DNA of 60,687 nucleotides from contig CADCHG010000008.1 in the NCBI GenBank assembly GCA_902801155.1, forward strand, positions 1 to 60,687, written 5' to 3'. Position numbers and translations under genes: made by a program. The notes below the pieces were generated by a model. That model ran no database searches and was not told the DNA's origin. It worked only from the letters and a program-made list of their open reading frames with translations. Positions 37,001-48,000 of this stretch are shown in pieces. Source of the DNA: an uncultured Prevotellaceae bacterium (GTDB lineage: Bacteria; Bacteroidota; Bacteroidia; Bacteroidales; Bacteroidaceae). The stretch's first letter is position 1. Every line of letters begins with the position of its first letter.

Positions 37001-37648
37001 ACCAAGAGTAATCTTGACTGGACCAGGTACATCAAACTGGATTGCATACCATGAAGTACCATGGTTATCACCGTTGCGATAGTCTACGCCATTACTTGGA
37101 TAGCTGATCTGTGTGACACCATCAGGAAGAGCAGGAGCAGAAGTCGTAACCAAATTAATATTGAAGCCGAAAGGCTTTGGTTCTGCAGAAGCATCAATCT
37201 TCTCAACCTTAACATAAGGGCAATACTCACCACAATATACTTTGAGAGTATTAGCACCACCCTTATATTCATAAGAAGCAGAACCTTTACATCCTGCAGC
37301 ACAAATGCCTACGTTTTCGCAAAGGACATTTCCTGCAGCATCTTCTATATGACCATCTACCCATTGGTAGTTATCCTTGGCATATTCACATCCGCCAAGA
37401 GTAATCTTGACTGGACCATCTACATCGAACTGGATTGCATACCATGAAGTACCATGGTTATCACCATTACGATAGTTTACGCCGTAACTTGGATAGCTGA
37501 TCTGTGTAACGCCTTCGGGAAGAGTAGGAGCAGAAGTCGTAACCAGATTAATTTCAAAGTCTTTGAAAGTCCTTCCGTCTGCGGCCATCGCTGATGTCGC
37601 ACCTATAAAGATGAGGCATAACGCAAGAAAAGTGTAAATTTTTCTCAT
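34049..37648 (-). CDS. large multidomain secreted pectin methylesterase (CE8)
   Basis: This 1199-residue exported protein has a signal peptide ending SAMAA. Two tandem beta-sandwich repeats of about 125 residues start at about 32 and 160 (INLVTTSAP, YRNGDNHGTSWYAIQFDV, EYKGGANTLKVYCG). Further related domains follow to about 790. The C-terminal CE8 beta-helix keeps the family marks GTARA, SYQDTYY, DYVCGDGDVVF (two catalytic Asp regions) and FARSWGG. The last 30 residues (KFLKDDKIIILKNGKTYNVAGQ) are the C-terminal signature of many Prevotella type IX-secreted proteins, consistent with sprA in this window. It removes methyl groups from pectin for the neighbouring lyase. The N-terminal repeats probably bind carbohydrate. 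Confidence 0.87.
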   Translation of the reverse strand: MRKIYTFLALCLIFIGATSAMAADGRTFKDFEINLVTTSAPTLPEGVTQISYPSYGVNYRNGDNHGTSWYAIQFDVDGPVKITLGGCEYAKDNYQWVDGHIEDAAGNVLCENVGICAAGCKGSASYEYKGGANTLKVYCGEYCPYVKVEKIDASAEPKPFGFNINLVTTSAPALPDGVTQISYPSNGVDYRNGDNHGTSWYAIQFDVPGPVKITLGGCQYIKEGYEGYVTDDKGAKLGDLKNKTEKCYHEDGSAATFEYKGGANTLKVYCGQYCPILKVEAIEATDPTVKEKTLYKTKFQDWDAVKASDTETTIKKTTTDGQELTFSLSRTMLDPAGTDGKFSAECITEGYMRCEKKANDEDPLPYIKTSTLANVTSVKFVHAATGGQRGWGIKVKGDGDADWVTLSSDFTIEKGKEVEVNVKRTNVQLWFYNLTPDQYAFLTSLEIKGNVKVEPRNFEDFKVDFRTNPYTVVAPKDGLPNGVTFDGGTFHDEKHGYSNVKMTVPVDGPVKFTIGTSAYTQQATVSIDGGEPTAIETLGSTDDEFGKYTKNVVYTYNEEKAATLTFDLGKYCPYFFAEACDQIPYVSVTYYNTNGKAIGEETVIGNSELKFKYSAADVTVPEGQAFRGWFNGKSVSAKKVKEGIALTEDIKLYAKATPIEVAKLGAIFNYPLNNASFYPEDHELFNTTGVFNDVQHGFKFTLSQNFSVDVAGNAVLVLTTCKYPETKKGEQPKKATITVTDAEGKTVGEPITLPIENANDGTTVPVSYNGPATTLTATVTSGNAEAYIHNVTVYNVKDVPTKNENGYYEIASGDASGFVLALQAAKEGDKIFLPNGTYDLGERVLTTISVNNVSIIGESMNNTIIRNAPDKSTESINNTATLVNTSKNLYIQDLTIQNDLDYYAVGGTARAVSLWDKGENTICKNVKMLSYQDTYYSNKASKFYWEDCELHGCVDYVCGDGDVVFNRSTFVNESRAKDKKSGSDVICAPNTSETINWGYVFLDCKISSLCNNFTFARSWGGKSKAQFIRTQILDNSLASSRFTIEGMNVAADKFKEYATTNSAGTITTPNSNVINFTHSSGNKKYETVLTDAEAAQYTVANIFGEWAPDKIAAQVTDKDKGSVFLVNGKITTDCPTEGKFRIANTRGGFGPEVDASTATAIETVTFPTTMNAPKKFLKDDKIIILKNGKTYNVAGQEMK

Positions 37649-37785
37649 AGTTAATTTTTTAAATTATTATTAATAATGTATGTATTATCGAAGTCTGTGT
37701 GCAAAGATAATATATTTTTTTCTTTTATAATGCTTTTTTCTTTATAAAATGGTAAATCTCGTAGGATTTTCTGCATAAAACGTAA

Positions 37786-37822
37786 AAAAACGGAAGAAGA
37801 GCAAGACTCTTCCTCCGTTTTT
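37786..37822 (-). terminator. terminator of the DUF4468 gene
   Basis: AAAACGGAAGAAGAG and CTCTTCCTCCGTTTT pair with one bulge around a short loop; on the minus strand the stem ends in TTTTTT. It lies 30 bp beyond the stop. Confidence 0.75.
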
Positions 37823-37849
37823 CACGTTGGTTGTATTGAGTTTTGAAGC

Positions 37850-38473
37850 TTATTCCTCTAAGGTCAGCTTCAGCTTGTTCACGATTTCTGCTACTATATT
37901 CTGCAACTCATGGTAGTAAACCATATTCTCCCTGCGGAGAGCATCCTCTGTGTAGTTGTCGAAGAAAGCTAAAGACCTTATTTCCTTCAGTTCCTCAGCC
38001 GTTGGCGCATGCTTTGCCTTCAGCGCCATGTATCTGCGGTACTTGCCAATCTCGATGTCGGTTGTCAGCTTACTCTGCTGATAAACGGTATCGGCACTCT
38101 CAACGTTTGCCATTGTGGTGAATGCTGCCCTCCTTTTCACGTTGTCGAACTTCACGGAGAACTGCTTGTTGTCACACTCGAAGGTGAGTAATGTGGCGAG
38201 ATAGCATTTTGAATAGGTGTCTGCCTTGTAAAGCACCAAAGGCTTCAGTACAATCTTGCAGTTGCGGGCATCTTCGCTTACTATGATGTCTCGGTAGTTC
38301 TGCAGGTTGGCAGCAAACCATTTCTTTGCAATTTGGTATTTGTTTCTTGCAGGAGTATTGTTCTCGAATACAGCACAATAGGAATTGTTTCTCAGATCAA
38401 CACTGTCTGGGATGACTTGCGCGAATACTGAATTGGCACAAATCAAAAGGAAAAATATAACATACCTTTTCAT
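37850..38473 (-). CDS. exported DUF4468 domain protein
   Basis: This 207-residue protein has a signal peptide ending NSVFAQ. The body (KYQIAKKWFAANLQNYRDIIVSEDARNCKIVLKPLV; ATLLTFECDNKQFSVKFDNVKRRA) matches the DUF4468/TBP-like fold domain frequent in Bacteroidetes envelope proteins. The C-terminal 60 residues are helical and charged. Function unknown. The gene is single and divergent from the LRR lipoprotein gene. Confidence 0.75.
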   Translation of the reverse strand: MKRYVIFFLLICANSVFAQVIPDSVDLRNNSYCAVFENNTPARNKYQIAKKWFAANLQNYRDIIVSEDARNCKIVLKPLVLYKADTYSKCYLATLLTFECDNKQFSVKFDNVKRRAAFTTMANVESADTVYQQSKLTTDIEIGKYRRYMALKAKHAPTAEELKEIRSLAFFDNYTEDALRRENMVYYHELQNIVAEIVNKLKLTLEE

Positions 38474-38629
38474 GTCTTATCGGATTTATTGCTGCAAAAT
38501 TAATATTTTATTTCAAAACAACAAAACATTTTGTGTTTTATCTATGCTTTTTTATGGCTCGTAAGGTGTATTTTGCAGTTAAGACGTCATAAAAATTGTA
38601 AAAACCGACAAAAATACAGAAAAAATCAG

Positions 38630-38638
38630 TAATTTTGC
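38630..38638 (+). promoter_or_regulatory. -7 element of the LRR lipoprotein gene
   Basis: TAATTTTGC lies 78 bp before the start codon. No well-spaced -33 is visible. Confidence 0.5.
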
Positions 38639-38716
38639 CACCGCTTAACATGAAGCTTAACAGGCAATTATATTCGACATACATATTCACGATAACTAAT
38701 ATTTATTAACAACGAA

Positions 38717-40561
38717 ATGAAAAATTATCTACTAAAGTGCGTTGCGCTATTACTCGTCGGCTCATTGGCAATAGCCTGTGGCAAAGACGAGAAAGACGAT
38801 GAACTTCTCCCGGATGAGAAGACAGAGGAAACTTCTGAAGGTACATCGTCATCATCTAGTGATAAAACCGATGAAGGGGAAAAGGGAGAGCAAAACGATT
38901 CTACTTCAACTTCAACATCAACTTCAGATTCAGGGACTGGTACAGGAACAGGTACAGGAACAGAGACGGTTTCTACCGCTGTTCCAGAGGAAATCGTGCC
39001 GGTGAAAATCGACGCAAAAACATTCCCTGACCCGAATTTCAGGGCTTTGCTCTTAGGTCGTGACTACGACAAGAACGGTGACGGAACCTTGGACAAGCAG
39101 GAAATCATCTACCTCCGCAATATCTACTGTCAGAATATGGGCATTAAGTCGCTCAAGGGTATTGAGTATCTGAAAGAGCTTCGCGGCATCTATTGTATGG
39201 ACAACAAGATTTCTGACTGGGATCTAAGCCATAATAAGTTGCTCACAGGCATCTGGTGTTCAGGAAACCAGTTCACCAAGCTCGACTTTACAGGGTTGGA
39301 TGATCTTATCTGGGTGTATTGTCATGATTGTCCAAAGCTTACGACGCTCAACGTAAAGAACAACCCGAAGATGGCGTATATAGAGTGTAATACCACTCCG
39401 CTCAAGGAATTGGACGTTACCCATAACCCTGAATTGGAGCATCTTATGTGTGGTTCTTGCGGGCTCAAAAAGCTCGATCTTAGCAAGAATCCAAAGCTCC
39501 AGCACTTGGACGCTTTCCGCAATGAGTTCACATCTTTGGACCTTTCACATAACCCTTTGATGAAGCGCCTCGATATTTGGGACAACGAACAGCTCGGCAA
39601 CGTAAATATCAATAATATGAAGGGCTTGCAGACTTACAATTGTGCGAAGACTGGTATCAAGACTTTGGATCTAAGCCACCATCCTGAGCTTTACAAACTG
39701 ATTTGTAGTTACAACTCACTCACTTCATTGGATCTGTCAAAGAATCCGAAACTTGTCATAGTCCAGTGTCAGGATAATGCAATTACCTCATTAAACCTCT
39801 CAAAGAATCCACAGCTCCGTTTCTTGTGGGCAGCTCATAATAGGTTCACATCGTTAGACCTCAGTAGTAATCCATATCTCATAAAGGTATATAACGAAGG
39901 TACCTACGAAAAAGATGAAAAATATAAAATCGATCATGAGTGGTATATAAACATGGGTGGTGAAGTCTCTACTGGTGATGACAACAAACTTTACCTCTGG
40001 GTGAATATCGATGTTAAGATAAACGCCAAGTCAAACGGCACACCAGCAGCTAAGGAGAAATATTCTCCATTGGATCCAGGTGTTAAGGAAAGCGACTGTC
40101 TTACACGTGGATACGTGATGAATTACCTCTATGAAATGGCTGGAAAGCCAAACGTTTCAAAATACAAGACCAGTTTCAAGGACGTGGCAGGAACAAAATA
40201 CGAGGCTGCTATCGTCTGGGGTGAGTTGAGGGCTATGACAATGGGCTTCCCTGAGTTCTTGGGCGACTATTTCTCTCCTGATAAATGGATTACCCGTCAG
40301 GACCTTACGTTTATGCTTATGAGATATGCAGAAGCATTCAATCTGAAACGTGAGATCGACTTCGGACGTAGCGACGAATATCTTGACTATTATGACATCG
40401 ACTCTGACCACTGGGAGGCTATTTGCTGGTGTGCTACCTGGCATATCATCGAAGGTAAGGGCGGCTCAGTCAAGAGTCAGCAGAAATTCGATCCATACGG
40501 ACGTATTACAATGGCTGACCTCAAGCTGGCAATTGCAAACCTGAAGGATGCAAACAAGTAA
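38717..40561 (+). CDS. surface lipoprotein with EF-hand, leucine-rich repeats and SLH-like domains
   Basis: This is a 614-residue lipoprotein (LAIAC, Cys21). A low-complexity stalk rich in Glu, Ser, Thr and Gly covers residues 25-90, including STSTSTSTS and GTGTGTGTGT. An EF-hand-like loop DYDKNGDGTLDKQE lies at about 116-129. About ten leucine-rich units of 21 residues follow (LTSLDLSKNPKL type) to about residue 395. The C-terminal 150 residues look like SLH domains (CLTRGYVMNYLYEMAGKP, DKWITRQDLTFMLMRYAEAF, FDPYGRITMADLKLAI). LRR plus SLH is a Firmicutes-like combination and SLH is unexpected in a Bacteroidales. It is probably an adhesin or host/mucin-contact protein. Confidence 0.78.
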   Translation: MKNYLLKCVALLLVGSLAIACGKDEKDDELLPDEKTEETSEGTSSSSSDKTDEGEKGEQNDSTSTSTSTSDSGTGTGTGTGTETVSTAVPEEIVPVKIDAKTFPDPNFRALLLGRDYDKNGDGTLDKQEIIYLRNIYCQNMGIKSLKGIEYLKELRGIYCMDNKISDWDLSHNKLLTGIWCSGNQFTKLDFTGLDDLIWVYCHDCPKLTTLNVKNNPKMAYIECNTTPLKELDVTHNPELEHLMCGSCGLKKLDLSKNPKLQHLDAFRNEFTSLDLSHNPLMKRLDIWDNEQLGNVNINNMKGLQTYNCAKTGIKTLDLSHHPELYKLICSYNSLTSLDLSKNPKLVIVQCQDNAITSLNLSKNPQLRFLWAAHNRFTSLDLSSNPYLIKVYNEGTYEKDEKYKIDHEWYINMGGEVSTGDDNKLYLWVNIDVKINAKSNGTPAAKEKYSPLDPGVKESDCLTRGYVMNYLYEMAGKPNVSKYKTSFKDVAGTKYEAAIVWGELRAMTMGFPEFLGDYFSPDKWITRQDLTFMLMRYAEAFNLKREIDFGRSDEYLDYYDIDSDHWEAICWCATWHIIEGKGGSVKSQQKFDPYGRITMADLKLAIANLKDANK

Positions 40562-40588
40562 GTAAGATAATCTTCCGTAGATCCAAAT

Positions 40589-40660
40589 AACCAAACTCGG
40601 TGTAAGTCCGTTCTGGGTTCGCTCTTTGAACGGTATTTCACCGAGTTTGGTTCTTTTTTT
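40589..40660 (+). terminator. terminator after the LRR lipoprotein gene
   Basis: A perfect 14 bp stem AACCAAACTCGGTG (40589-40602) / CACCGAGTTTGGTT (40639-40652) encloses a smaller hairpin and ends in CTTTTTTT. Confidence 0.88.
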
Positions 40661-40880
40661 ATAAAGGATGCATAGCGGACTTTTATGGTTTTTATAGAGC
40701 AAGTTTACAATCGTCAAAGTTGGTGTCGGCGGAAGAAAAAATGTTTGATTTTTGATTTGTGTGACATTCGGTTTTTGGAAGAAAGTTTGCAAAAAAATGT
40801 AAAAATATACATGGGTTTTTGCTCAATTTGTTGTTTTTTGTCAAAAATACACTTAAGGCAGTCATTTTTTTTGAAAAAAA

Positions 40881-40913
40881 TTTGGTGTGTTCGCAAACAA
40901 TTAGTAATTTTGC
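40881..40913 (+). promoter_or_regulatory. orphan consensus promoter
   Basis: TTTG at 40881-40884, 20 bases, then TAATTTTGC at 40905-40913 is a full consensus match. The next gene starts 420 bp downstream, beyond a terminator-like hairpin. Confidence 0.7.
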
Positions 40914-41215
40914 ACCGTCTTAAGAAAGTAAAGGCTTTCGATAACGGTAAAAGATTATATTCAAATAACGGATAACATAAAACAAAGTTCCAATCTATTT
41001 TGGTAGATTAAGGCTTGTTTAGGTAAAAAGATAGAAAAAATTTAATTGTTAATAATGATATGCTCATTTAGGTACGAGCTTTTATAGGGAAAAGATTGTT
41101 ATTACAGGTTAAATTGAAAATTACAGGGTAAACGATACACTGTTTCCTAAAGGTAAAAAATTAAAAGAGATAAGAATAACGAAGCATCAGCAATGAATGC
41201 TCCGTTTTTTTTTAT
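40914..41215 (+). ncRNA. candidate non-coding RNA of about 300 nt
   Basis: The interval runs from a consensus promoter to AGCAT-N8-ATGCT followed by a run of nine T (41187-41215). It contains no reading frame of useful length. It is AT-rich with spaced AGGTAAA / GGGTAAA words. I do not recognise 6S, tmRNA, RNase P or SRP features. It could also be a long attenuated leader of ruvA. Confidence 0.35.
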
Positions 41216-41335
41216 GCCCCATGAAAAATGTAAAATATATTATATTTAATGCTCATTTTCGTCTGTTATGCAATAATTGTATGTACGCGCACGTTATTAT
41301 TTATAATAATAAACAAGAACGCAACATAAAAGGCT

Positions 41336-41965
41336 ATGATAGAATACATTAAAGGCGAGTTGACGGAGGTGACCCCAACGCAGGCGGTTGTAGAGGCTGC
41401 CGGTGTTGGGTACGGTATCAACATCTCACTAAATACCTATACAGCAATTCAGACAAAGAAAGAAGTGAAGTTATACATCCACGAGGCTATTATGACTGGT
41501 GGACGTGATGACTCATATACCCTCTACGGTTTTGTGAACAAGCAGGAGAGAGAACTCTATCGAATGCTGATAACCGTTAGCGGCGTTGGTAGCAATACCG
41601 CTCGTATGATTCTGTCAGCAATCTCACCGACAGAATTGGTGAATGTCATTTCCTCTGGTAATGAGAGATCGCTGAAGTCTGTCAAGGGCATAGGACTCCG
41701 TACGGCTCAGCGCATCATCGTGGATCTTCGTGACAAGATGTTGGCAAGCGGACTTATTGCAGATTTGCAGTCAAGTGCTGCGGCTGCCGGTATGCCTGTG
41801 CTCTCCGCAGAGCAGAATGAGGTTCGTGACGAGGCCGTCGGAGCTCTTACGATGCTCGGTTTCTCACCAGCTCCAAGTCAGAAGGTGGTTGTAGATATAC
41901 TCAAAGCTCATCCAGATATGCCTGTTGAGCAGGTGATAAAGCAGGCGTTGAAGTTGATTAAGTAA
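41336..41965 (+). CDS. ruvA: Holliday junction branch migration protein RuvA
   Basis: This 209-residue protein binds four-way junctions and loads RuvB. An N-terminal OB fold ([27 protein letters not shown]) is followed by helix-hairpin-helix motifs ([35 protein letters not shown]) and a C-terminal RuvB-contact domain ([20 protein letters not shown]). Full length. It sits directly before sprA, an order common in Bacteroidetes. Confidence 0.95.
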   Translation: MIEYIKGELTEVTPTQAVVEAAGVGYGINISLNTYTAIQTKKEVKLYIHEAIMTGGRDDSYTLYGFVNKQERELYRMLITVSGVGSNTARMILSAISPTELVNVISSGNERSLKSVKGIGLRTAQRIIVDLRDKMLASGLIADLQSSAAAAGMPVLSAEQNEVRDEAVGALTMLGFSPAPSQKVVVDILKAHPDMPVEQVIKQALKLIK

Positions 41966-42044
41966 GGCCCTAGCCCCGACCTTGTCACACACTCTGATAT
42001 TATCAACATCGGACTACCCTCCGTGATAGGGAAGGGGTGCAGAT
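41966..42044 (+). repeat. post-stop GC-rich repeat after ruvA
   Basis: The stop codon is followed at once by GGCCCTAGCCCCGACC, and the end of the gap carries TAGGGAAGGGGTGC, its mirrored counterpart. It is a diverged relative of the repeats after trkH, nadB and the TonB receptor. Confidence 0.45.
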
Positions 42045-42046
42045 AA

Positions 42047-45000
42047 ATGAAAAAACGCAATTCCTTGAAGAAAATATTCTCTGACCAGTTGTCTTTTAGA
42101 AAGGCTTGGCTCGGAGTTGTTCTCATCGTTATCTCGACGATGATATGGGAAACTGTGTCTGCTCAGGATGACAAGACTGCCAGAAGGCAAAGGAGTTCAA
42201 CGCGTACACAAGGTGCTCCGGAAGAGCAGGTGGATGATGAAGATACGCAGAAACCAAAGGTTCGTAAAAGTGATATAAGGAGGCAGATCACAATTCAGGA
42301 AGATACTATTCCTGACAGTCTTCTTCATCCACGGTGGAAGATTCAGCGTACTATGCCTATAACATATGATGACCTCGGACAGGGGGCGGCAGACCTCAGT
42401 CGTCCGGAGAATCTGAAGCAGGATGTCGTGTATAACGATACCCTTGACCGCTATGTGATAGGTTCGAAGATGGGAAATACATGGGTTGCTGCTCCTGTGA
42501 TGATGTCGTTGCAGGAATACCAGAAGTGGGTTGAAAAGCAGAAACTGACACAATTCTTCCGTTCAAAGAATGACGAGATCTATCAGACCAAGGGAAAGGA
42601 TAAGTTCAGTTTCACGGATATGCACTTTGAGTTAGGACCGGCAGAGAAGATATTCGGTCCTGGTGGAGTGCGAATCAAGACACAGGGATCTGCCGAGCTG
42701 AAGTTCGGTGCTACCGTTAAGTCTATAGACAATCCGTCATTGCCTATACGAAACAGGAACACCACATCCATCGACTTTGACGAGAAGATAAACCTCAATG
42801 TCACAGGTAAGGTGGGAGACAAGGTGAACATGAACCTTAACTACAATACCGATGCTACCTTCAATTTCGATGCTCAGAATATGAAATTGAAGTACGAGGG
42901 CAAGGAAGATGAGATAATAAAACTCGTGGAGGCTGGTAACGTGAGCTTCCCGACAAACTCGTCTCTCATCACTGGTGCTACATCACTCTTCGGTATAAGA
43001 ACCGATATGCAGTTTGGTAAACTCAAGCTCCAGACTGTCGTGTCTCAGAAGAAGTCAAATTCAAAGAGCGTGAGCAGTAAGGGTGGGGCGCAGTTTACGC
43101 CTTTTGAGATAGATGCAGCCAACTATGAGGAGAACCGTCACTTTTTCCTCTCACAATATTTCCGTGATATGTATGACAAGGCACTCGGTATGTTGCCGAA
43201 TATTGCATCGGGAGTCAGTATCACCAATGTGGAGATATGGGTGACGAATAAGACAGGTCAGACGACAGATACGCGTAACATCATTGCGCTTACTGACCTT
43301 GGTGAAGGTATCCCGAAGAATTCCATGTGGGGTGGAAATGGTCCTTATGCTGTTCCTGATAATAATGCAAACAGAGAGTATAATGAAATTATTACAACGT
43401 ATGCTGATGCCCGGAATATTGACCAGACGGCCTCTGTGCTTGACGGTATCGCAGGTTTTGTCGGCGGTGTTGACTACGAGAAACTCGAAAAGGCTCGTAA
43501 GCTCTCTCCTTCAGAATATACAGTCAATTCGGCACTCGGCTATGTTTCTTTGAAATCAACGCTCCAGACGGATCAGGTACTTGCCGTGGCTTTCGAATAT
43601 ACATATAACGGACAGGTTCATCGTGTGGGAGAACTGGCTTCCCAAAGTAATGGCGATGTGGATAAGGCGCTCATTGTGAAGTCGCTGAAGAATACGTCAA
43701 ACAATCCTCAACAAGGCAACTGGCCGTTGATGATGAAGAACGTATATTATCTCGCATCAACTGTAGAGAAGCAGAAGTTCAGACTTGACATCAAGTACCA
43801 GAGTGATACGGCAGGTGTATATCTCAACTATATTCCAGAACCAAAGGTAAAATCAACTCCTTTGCTTAGGATTATTGGTGCAGACCGTATAGACAATAAC
43901 AACAAACCGAATTCTAACGGTTACTTTGATTACGTTGAAGGTTATACCGTATCTAATGGTCGTGTGTTCCTTCCGAAAGTGGAGCCTTTCGGAAAAAGTC
44001 TCTATGATGCTCTTATTAAGAACGGTCTTGATTCAACACAGGCAAGTAAGTATGTTTATACTGAGCTGTATGATTCAACGAAGACTGTAGCAAAACAGAT
44101 AGCCGAGAAGGATAAATATATGCTTCAGGGACAGTTCAGGGGAACTGCTGCCAATGTGATTTCGTTAGGTGCGTATAATGTGCCTCAGGGCTCTGTTACC
44201 GTTACAGCCGGTGCCGAGACATTGGTAGAGGGCAGTGACTATTCGGTTGACTATTCGGCAGGTGAGGTTACTATTCTCAACCAGAGTATCATAGATGCTG
44301 GTACTGCCATAAATGTTTCGCTTGAGAGCAATACCGACTATGGTCAGCAGCGAAAGACTATGTTCGGCCTCAACTGGGAGTATGACTTTTCGAAAGACTT
44401 TCAGATGAGCGGTACGATACAGCACCTTTCAGAGCAGAGTCTTACGACAAAGGTGCAGATGGGTGCTGAGCCTCTGAATAATACGATATGGGGTGTGAAC
44501 CTCAACTGGAAGAAAGAGAGCCAATGGTTGACCAATGTGCTCAACAAGGTACCGTTCCTGCATGTAACGCAACCTTCAAATATTCAGCTTAGCGGTGAGT
44601 TCGCTCAACTCATAGCTGGTCAGGCAAGTGGTACGCAGGACAATGCTTCGTATATTGATGACTTTGAATCAACAAAGTCTGGTATTGATGTCAGCGCACC
44701 TACATCGTGGATGCTGTCAAGCGTACCATCCACTTTCAGGGAATCAGCTGATAAATCTGGCTTGACGAGTGGCTTTAATCGTGCACGTCTTGCATGGTAC
44801 ACAATTGACCCTCTGTTCACAAGGAACGGTTCTACACTTACACCGAGCCATATCAAGAGCGATGTGGAACAGTTGTCTAATCACTATGTTCGAGAAGTCT
44901 ATACAAAAGAGGTGTTCCCGAATCGTGATCAGAGTGCATATTCTGGCGTGTCAAGTACGTTGTCAATACTCAATCTTGCGTATTATCCAGAGGAAAGAGG

Positions 45001-48000
45001 ACCTTATAACTTTACCACAAGTCTTGATCGTGCAGGTCATCTCACTCAGCCTCGTAATGCTTGGGGAGGTATGATGCGTAGGATTGATACCAATGATTTC
45101 GAGGCTGCCAATATTGAGTATATAGAGTTTTGGATGCTTGATCCATTTATCTATACACGTGAGAATGGTACGGCTTCACAACATGGCGGTGACCTCTATT
45201 TCAACCTTGGTGACATTTCGGAAGATGTACTCCGTGACGGAAAGAAGTTCTATGAGAGCGGTATGCCTGTGGATGGCAGTCAGTCATTTACTTGGTCTCA
45301 GTGGGGTAAGATACCTACGCAGAGCACGGTTACATATGCTTTTGCTACTACAGGTGGCTCACGCAACAAGCAGGATGTGGGTTTGAACGGACTTACCGAC
45401 GAGGAAGAACGTGCTAAGTATAATGACTTCATTACATATGCTAATGCCAACGTTACTGGTCCTGCCCTCGACTCTATCAATGCCGACCCTGCCGGTGATA
45501 ACTATCGCTATTTCCGTGGGGCAGAGCTTGATCAGCGTAAGGCATCCATCCTTGAGAGATATAAGTATATCAACAATCCTCAGGGTAACTCTCCTGAGAG
45601 TGACAGTAATTTTGATTCTTCATATAAGACAACTCCTGACGTAGAGGATATAAATCAGGACTATACCCTGAACGAATACGAGAAATACTATCAGTACAGG
45701 GTCAGCATCCGTCCTGAGGATTTTGTGGTCGGTTCTAATTACATCGTTGACAAGCGTAGTGCAACGCGTACTCTCAAGAATGGAACAAAGGCTGTTGTTG
45801 ACTGGTATCAGTTCCGTATTCCTATCAAGTCTTCTGAGAGGGAGAGGATAGGTTCCATAAACGATTTCACTAGCATCCGCTTCATGCGTATGTTCATGAC
45901 CAACTTCGAGAAACCGATAGTATTGCGTTTCGCTAACCTCGACCTCGTTCGTGGTGAATGGCGTGTCTATGAGCAGAACCTTAATGTAAACTCTGCCAAT
46001 ACAGCCCAGATGGCAGTCAGCGATGTGAATATTGAGGAGAATGGAGAAAAGACACCTGTCAACTATGTCCTTCCTCCTGGCATCACCCGCGTTGTTGACC
46101 CTTCACAGCCACAGCTCACAGAGAGCAATGAGTCGGCAATGAACTTCATGCTTACCGGTATGAGTACAGGTGATGCAAAGGCTGTGTATAAGAATATGAC
46201 GCTGGATATGCGTCAGTACAAGAATCTGCAGATGTTCGTACATGCAAATGCTCTTGAGCCTAATGTCAGCAATCTGCAGGATGATCAGTTGGCTATCTTC
46301 ATCCGACTTGGTTCTGACTATAAGAGCAACTACTACGAGTATGAGATTCCGCTCAAGCTTACGCCTCCGGGTAAGTACAGCACATATTCGGGTGCTGAAT
46401 GCCGTGCTGTGTGGCCGGAGGAAAATATGCTGAATATAAGGCTTAGCAAGTTTACTGCGCTGAAGAAGGCGCGTAACAAGGCAAAGAATGCAGGTCTAGC
46501 ATCCTACAATGCTGAGTTCAGCGTCTATGACGATGATACACCGAAGAACAAGATAAGCATCATGGGTAATCCTACTCTTGGTGAAGTGAAGACTATGGTC
46601 ATTGGCGTGAGAAACCTTGCCGGTACGGAGAAGAGTGGTGAGGTGTGGGTTAATGAACTTCGTCTTCTTGACCCAGAAAACTCTGGCGGATGGGCTGCAC
46701 AGGGAAATCTCAATGTGCAGTTGTCGGATTTCGGCAATGTCAATGCTACTGGCAAATACACAAGTGAGGGATTCGGCGGACTTGAGGAAGGAGTGGCTTC
46801 ACGCTCGACAGACAACTTTACCACATATAGCGTCACCACCAATTTCGAACTTGGTAAGTTCTTTCCCGAGAAGGCAAAGGTGCAGGCTCCATTGTATTAT
46901 AGTATGACACGCGAAAAGACTGCTCCAAAGTTCAATCCTCTTGATACAGATATGGAACTTGATGACGCTTTGGAGTCGGCTGGCAGCAAGCACGAGAAAG
47001 ACTCCATTTCGAGCATTGCCATAATGAAGAGCGTCAGTACGAACTTCTCGCTTTCAGGTGTGAGAGTGGGAATTGCTACGAAGCGTCATCCTATGCCTTA
47101 CGACCCTGCCAACTTCACGTTCTCATACAGCCACTCTCATAACAATACTACAGGTGAGACAACCGTATATGAGAATGAAGATAACTGGAAAGGTACGCTG
47201 TCATATTCATGGACTCCTGTGTATAAGCCGTTTGAGCCTTTCAAGAAGATAAAGAGCAAGTCAAAGTATTATGATATCGTCAAGCGATTCAGCCTATACT
47301 GGTTGCCTCAGAATGTATCGTTCAATAGTGATATAAACCGCTATCGATATGAGTTCCAGGAACGTGACATGGAGGATCTCGGAGCCTCCGAATCAATTCC
47401 TGCGACCTTGAATTCACAGTTCCTGTGGAATCGTGATTTCAGCATAAGGTGGGATCTTACTAAGAACCTTCACCTTAATTTCCAGAGTGCTACTCATGCA
47501 GAGATAGAGGAACTTCCTTATACGCAGAAAGATAAGGCCCTCTATTTGGATCGTCTCGACGCATACAGGGATTCTGTTGTCGGCCCGAGTCTCAAACATA
47601 TGGGTACTCCGTTGGATTATCAGCAGTCGTTCTCTGCTTCCTATAAGCTGCCGCTCGATCTCATACCTGTATTCAACTGGCTTAATGCTGATGCCAACTA
47701 CACCTCAAGCTATACCTGGCAGAGGGGTAGTCTGGCGGATGATGGAACCTCGTATGGTAATACTATAGGCATGAACCGTCAGTTGGCAATCAACAGCACA
47801 TTGAATCTGGAGAAACTGTATGATCAGATCCCTTACCTTAAGAAAGTAAACGAGCGTTTCAAGAAGGCGGTGAAGCGTGTTCCGAAAAAGAGTAATACAA
47901 GTAGTAAAAAGGAGAAAGAAGAAAGTATAAAGGGCAAGGATGCTAAGGCAAAGGATGCTAAGGAACTTGCCGAAGAAAAGAAGGAACGTGAGCAGAAGGA

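Noticed and set aside
40685-40975. 96-codon frame before ruvA
   Set aside because: It covers the orphan promoter, is Phe/Leu/Cys-rich as AT-rich DNA gives by chance, and has no gene-like codon use.
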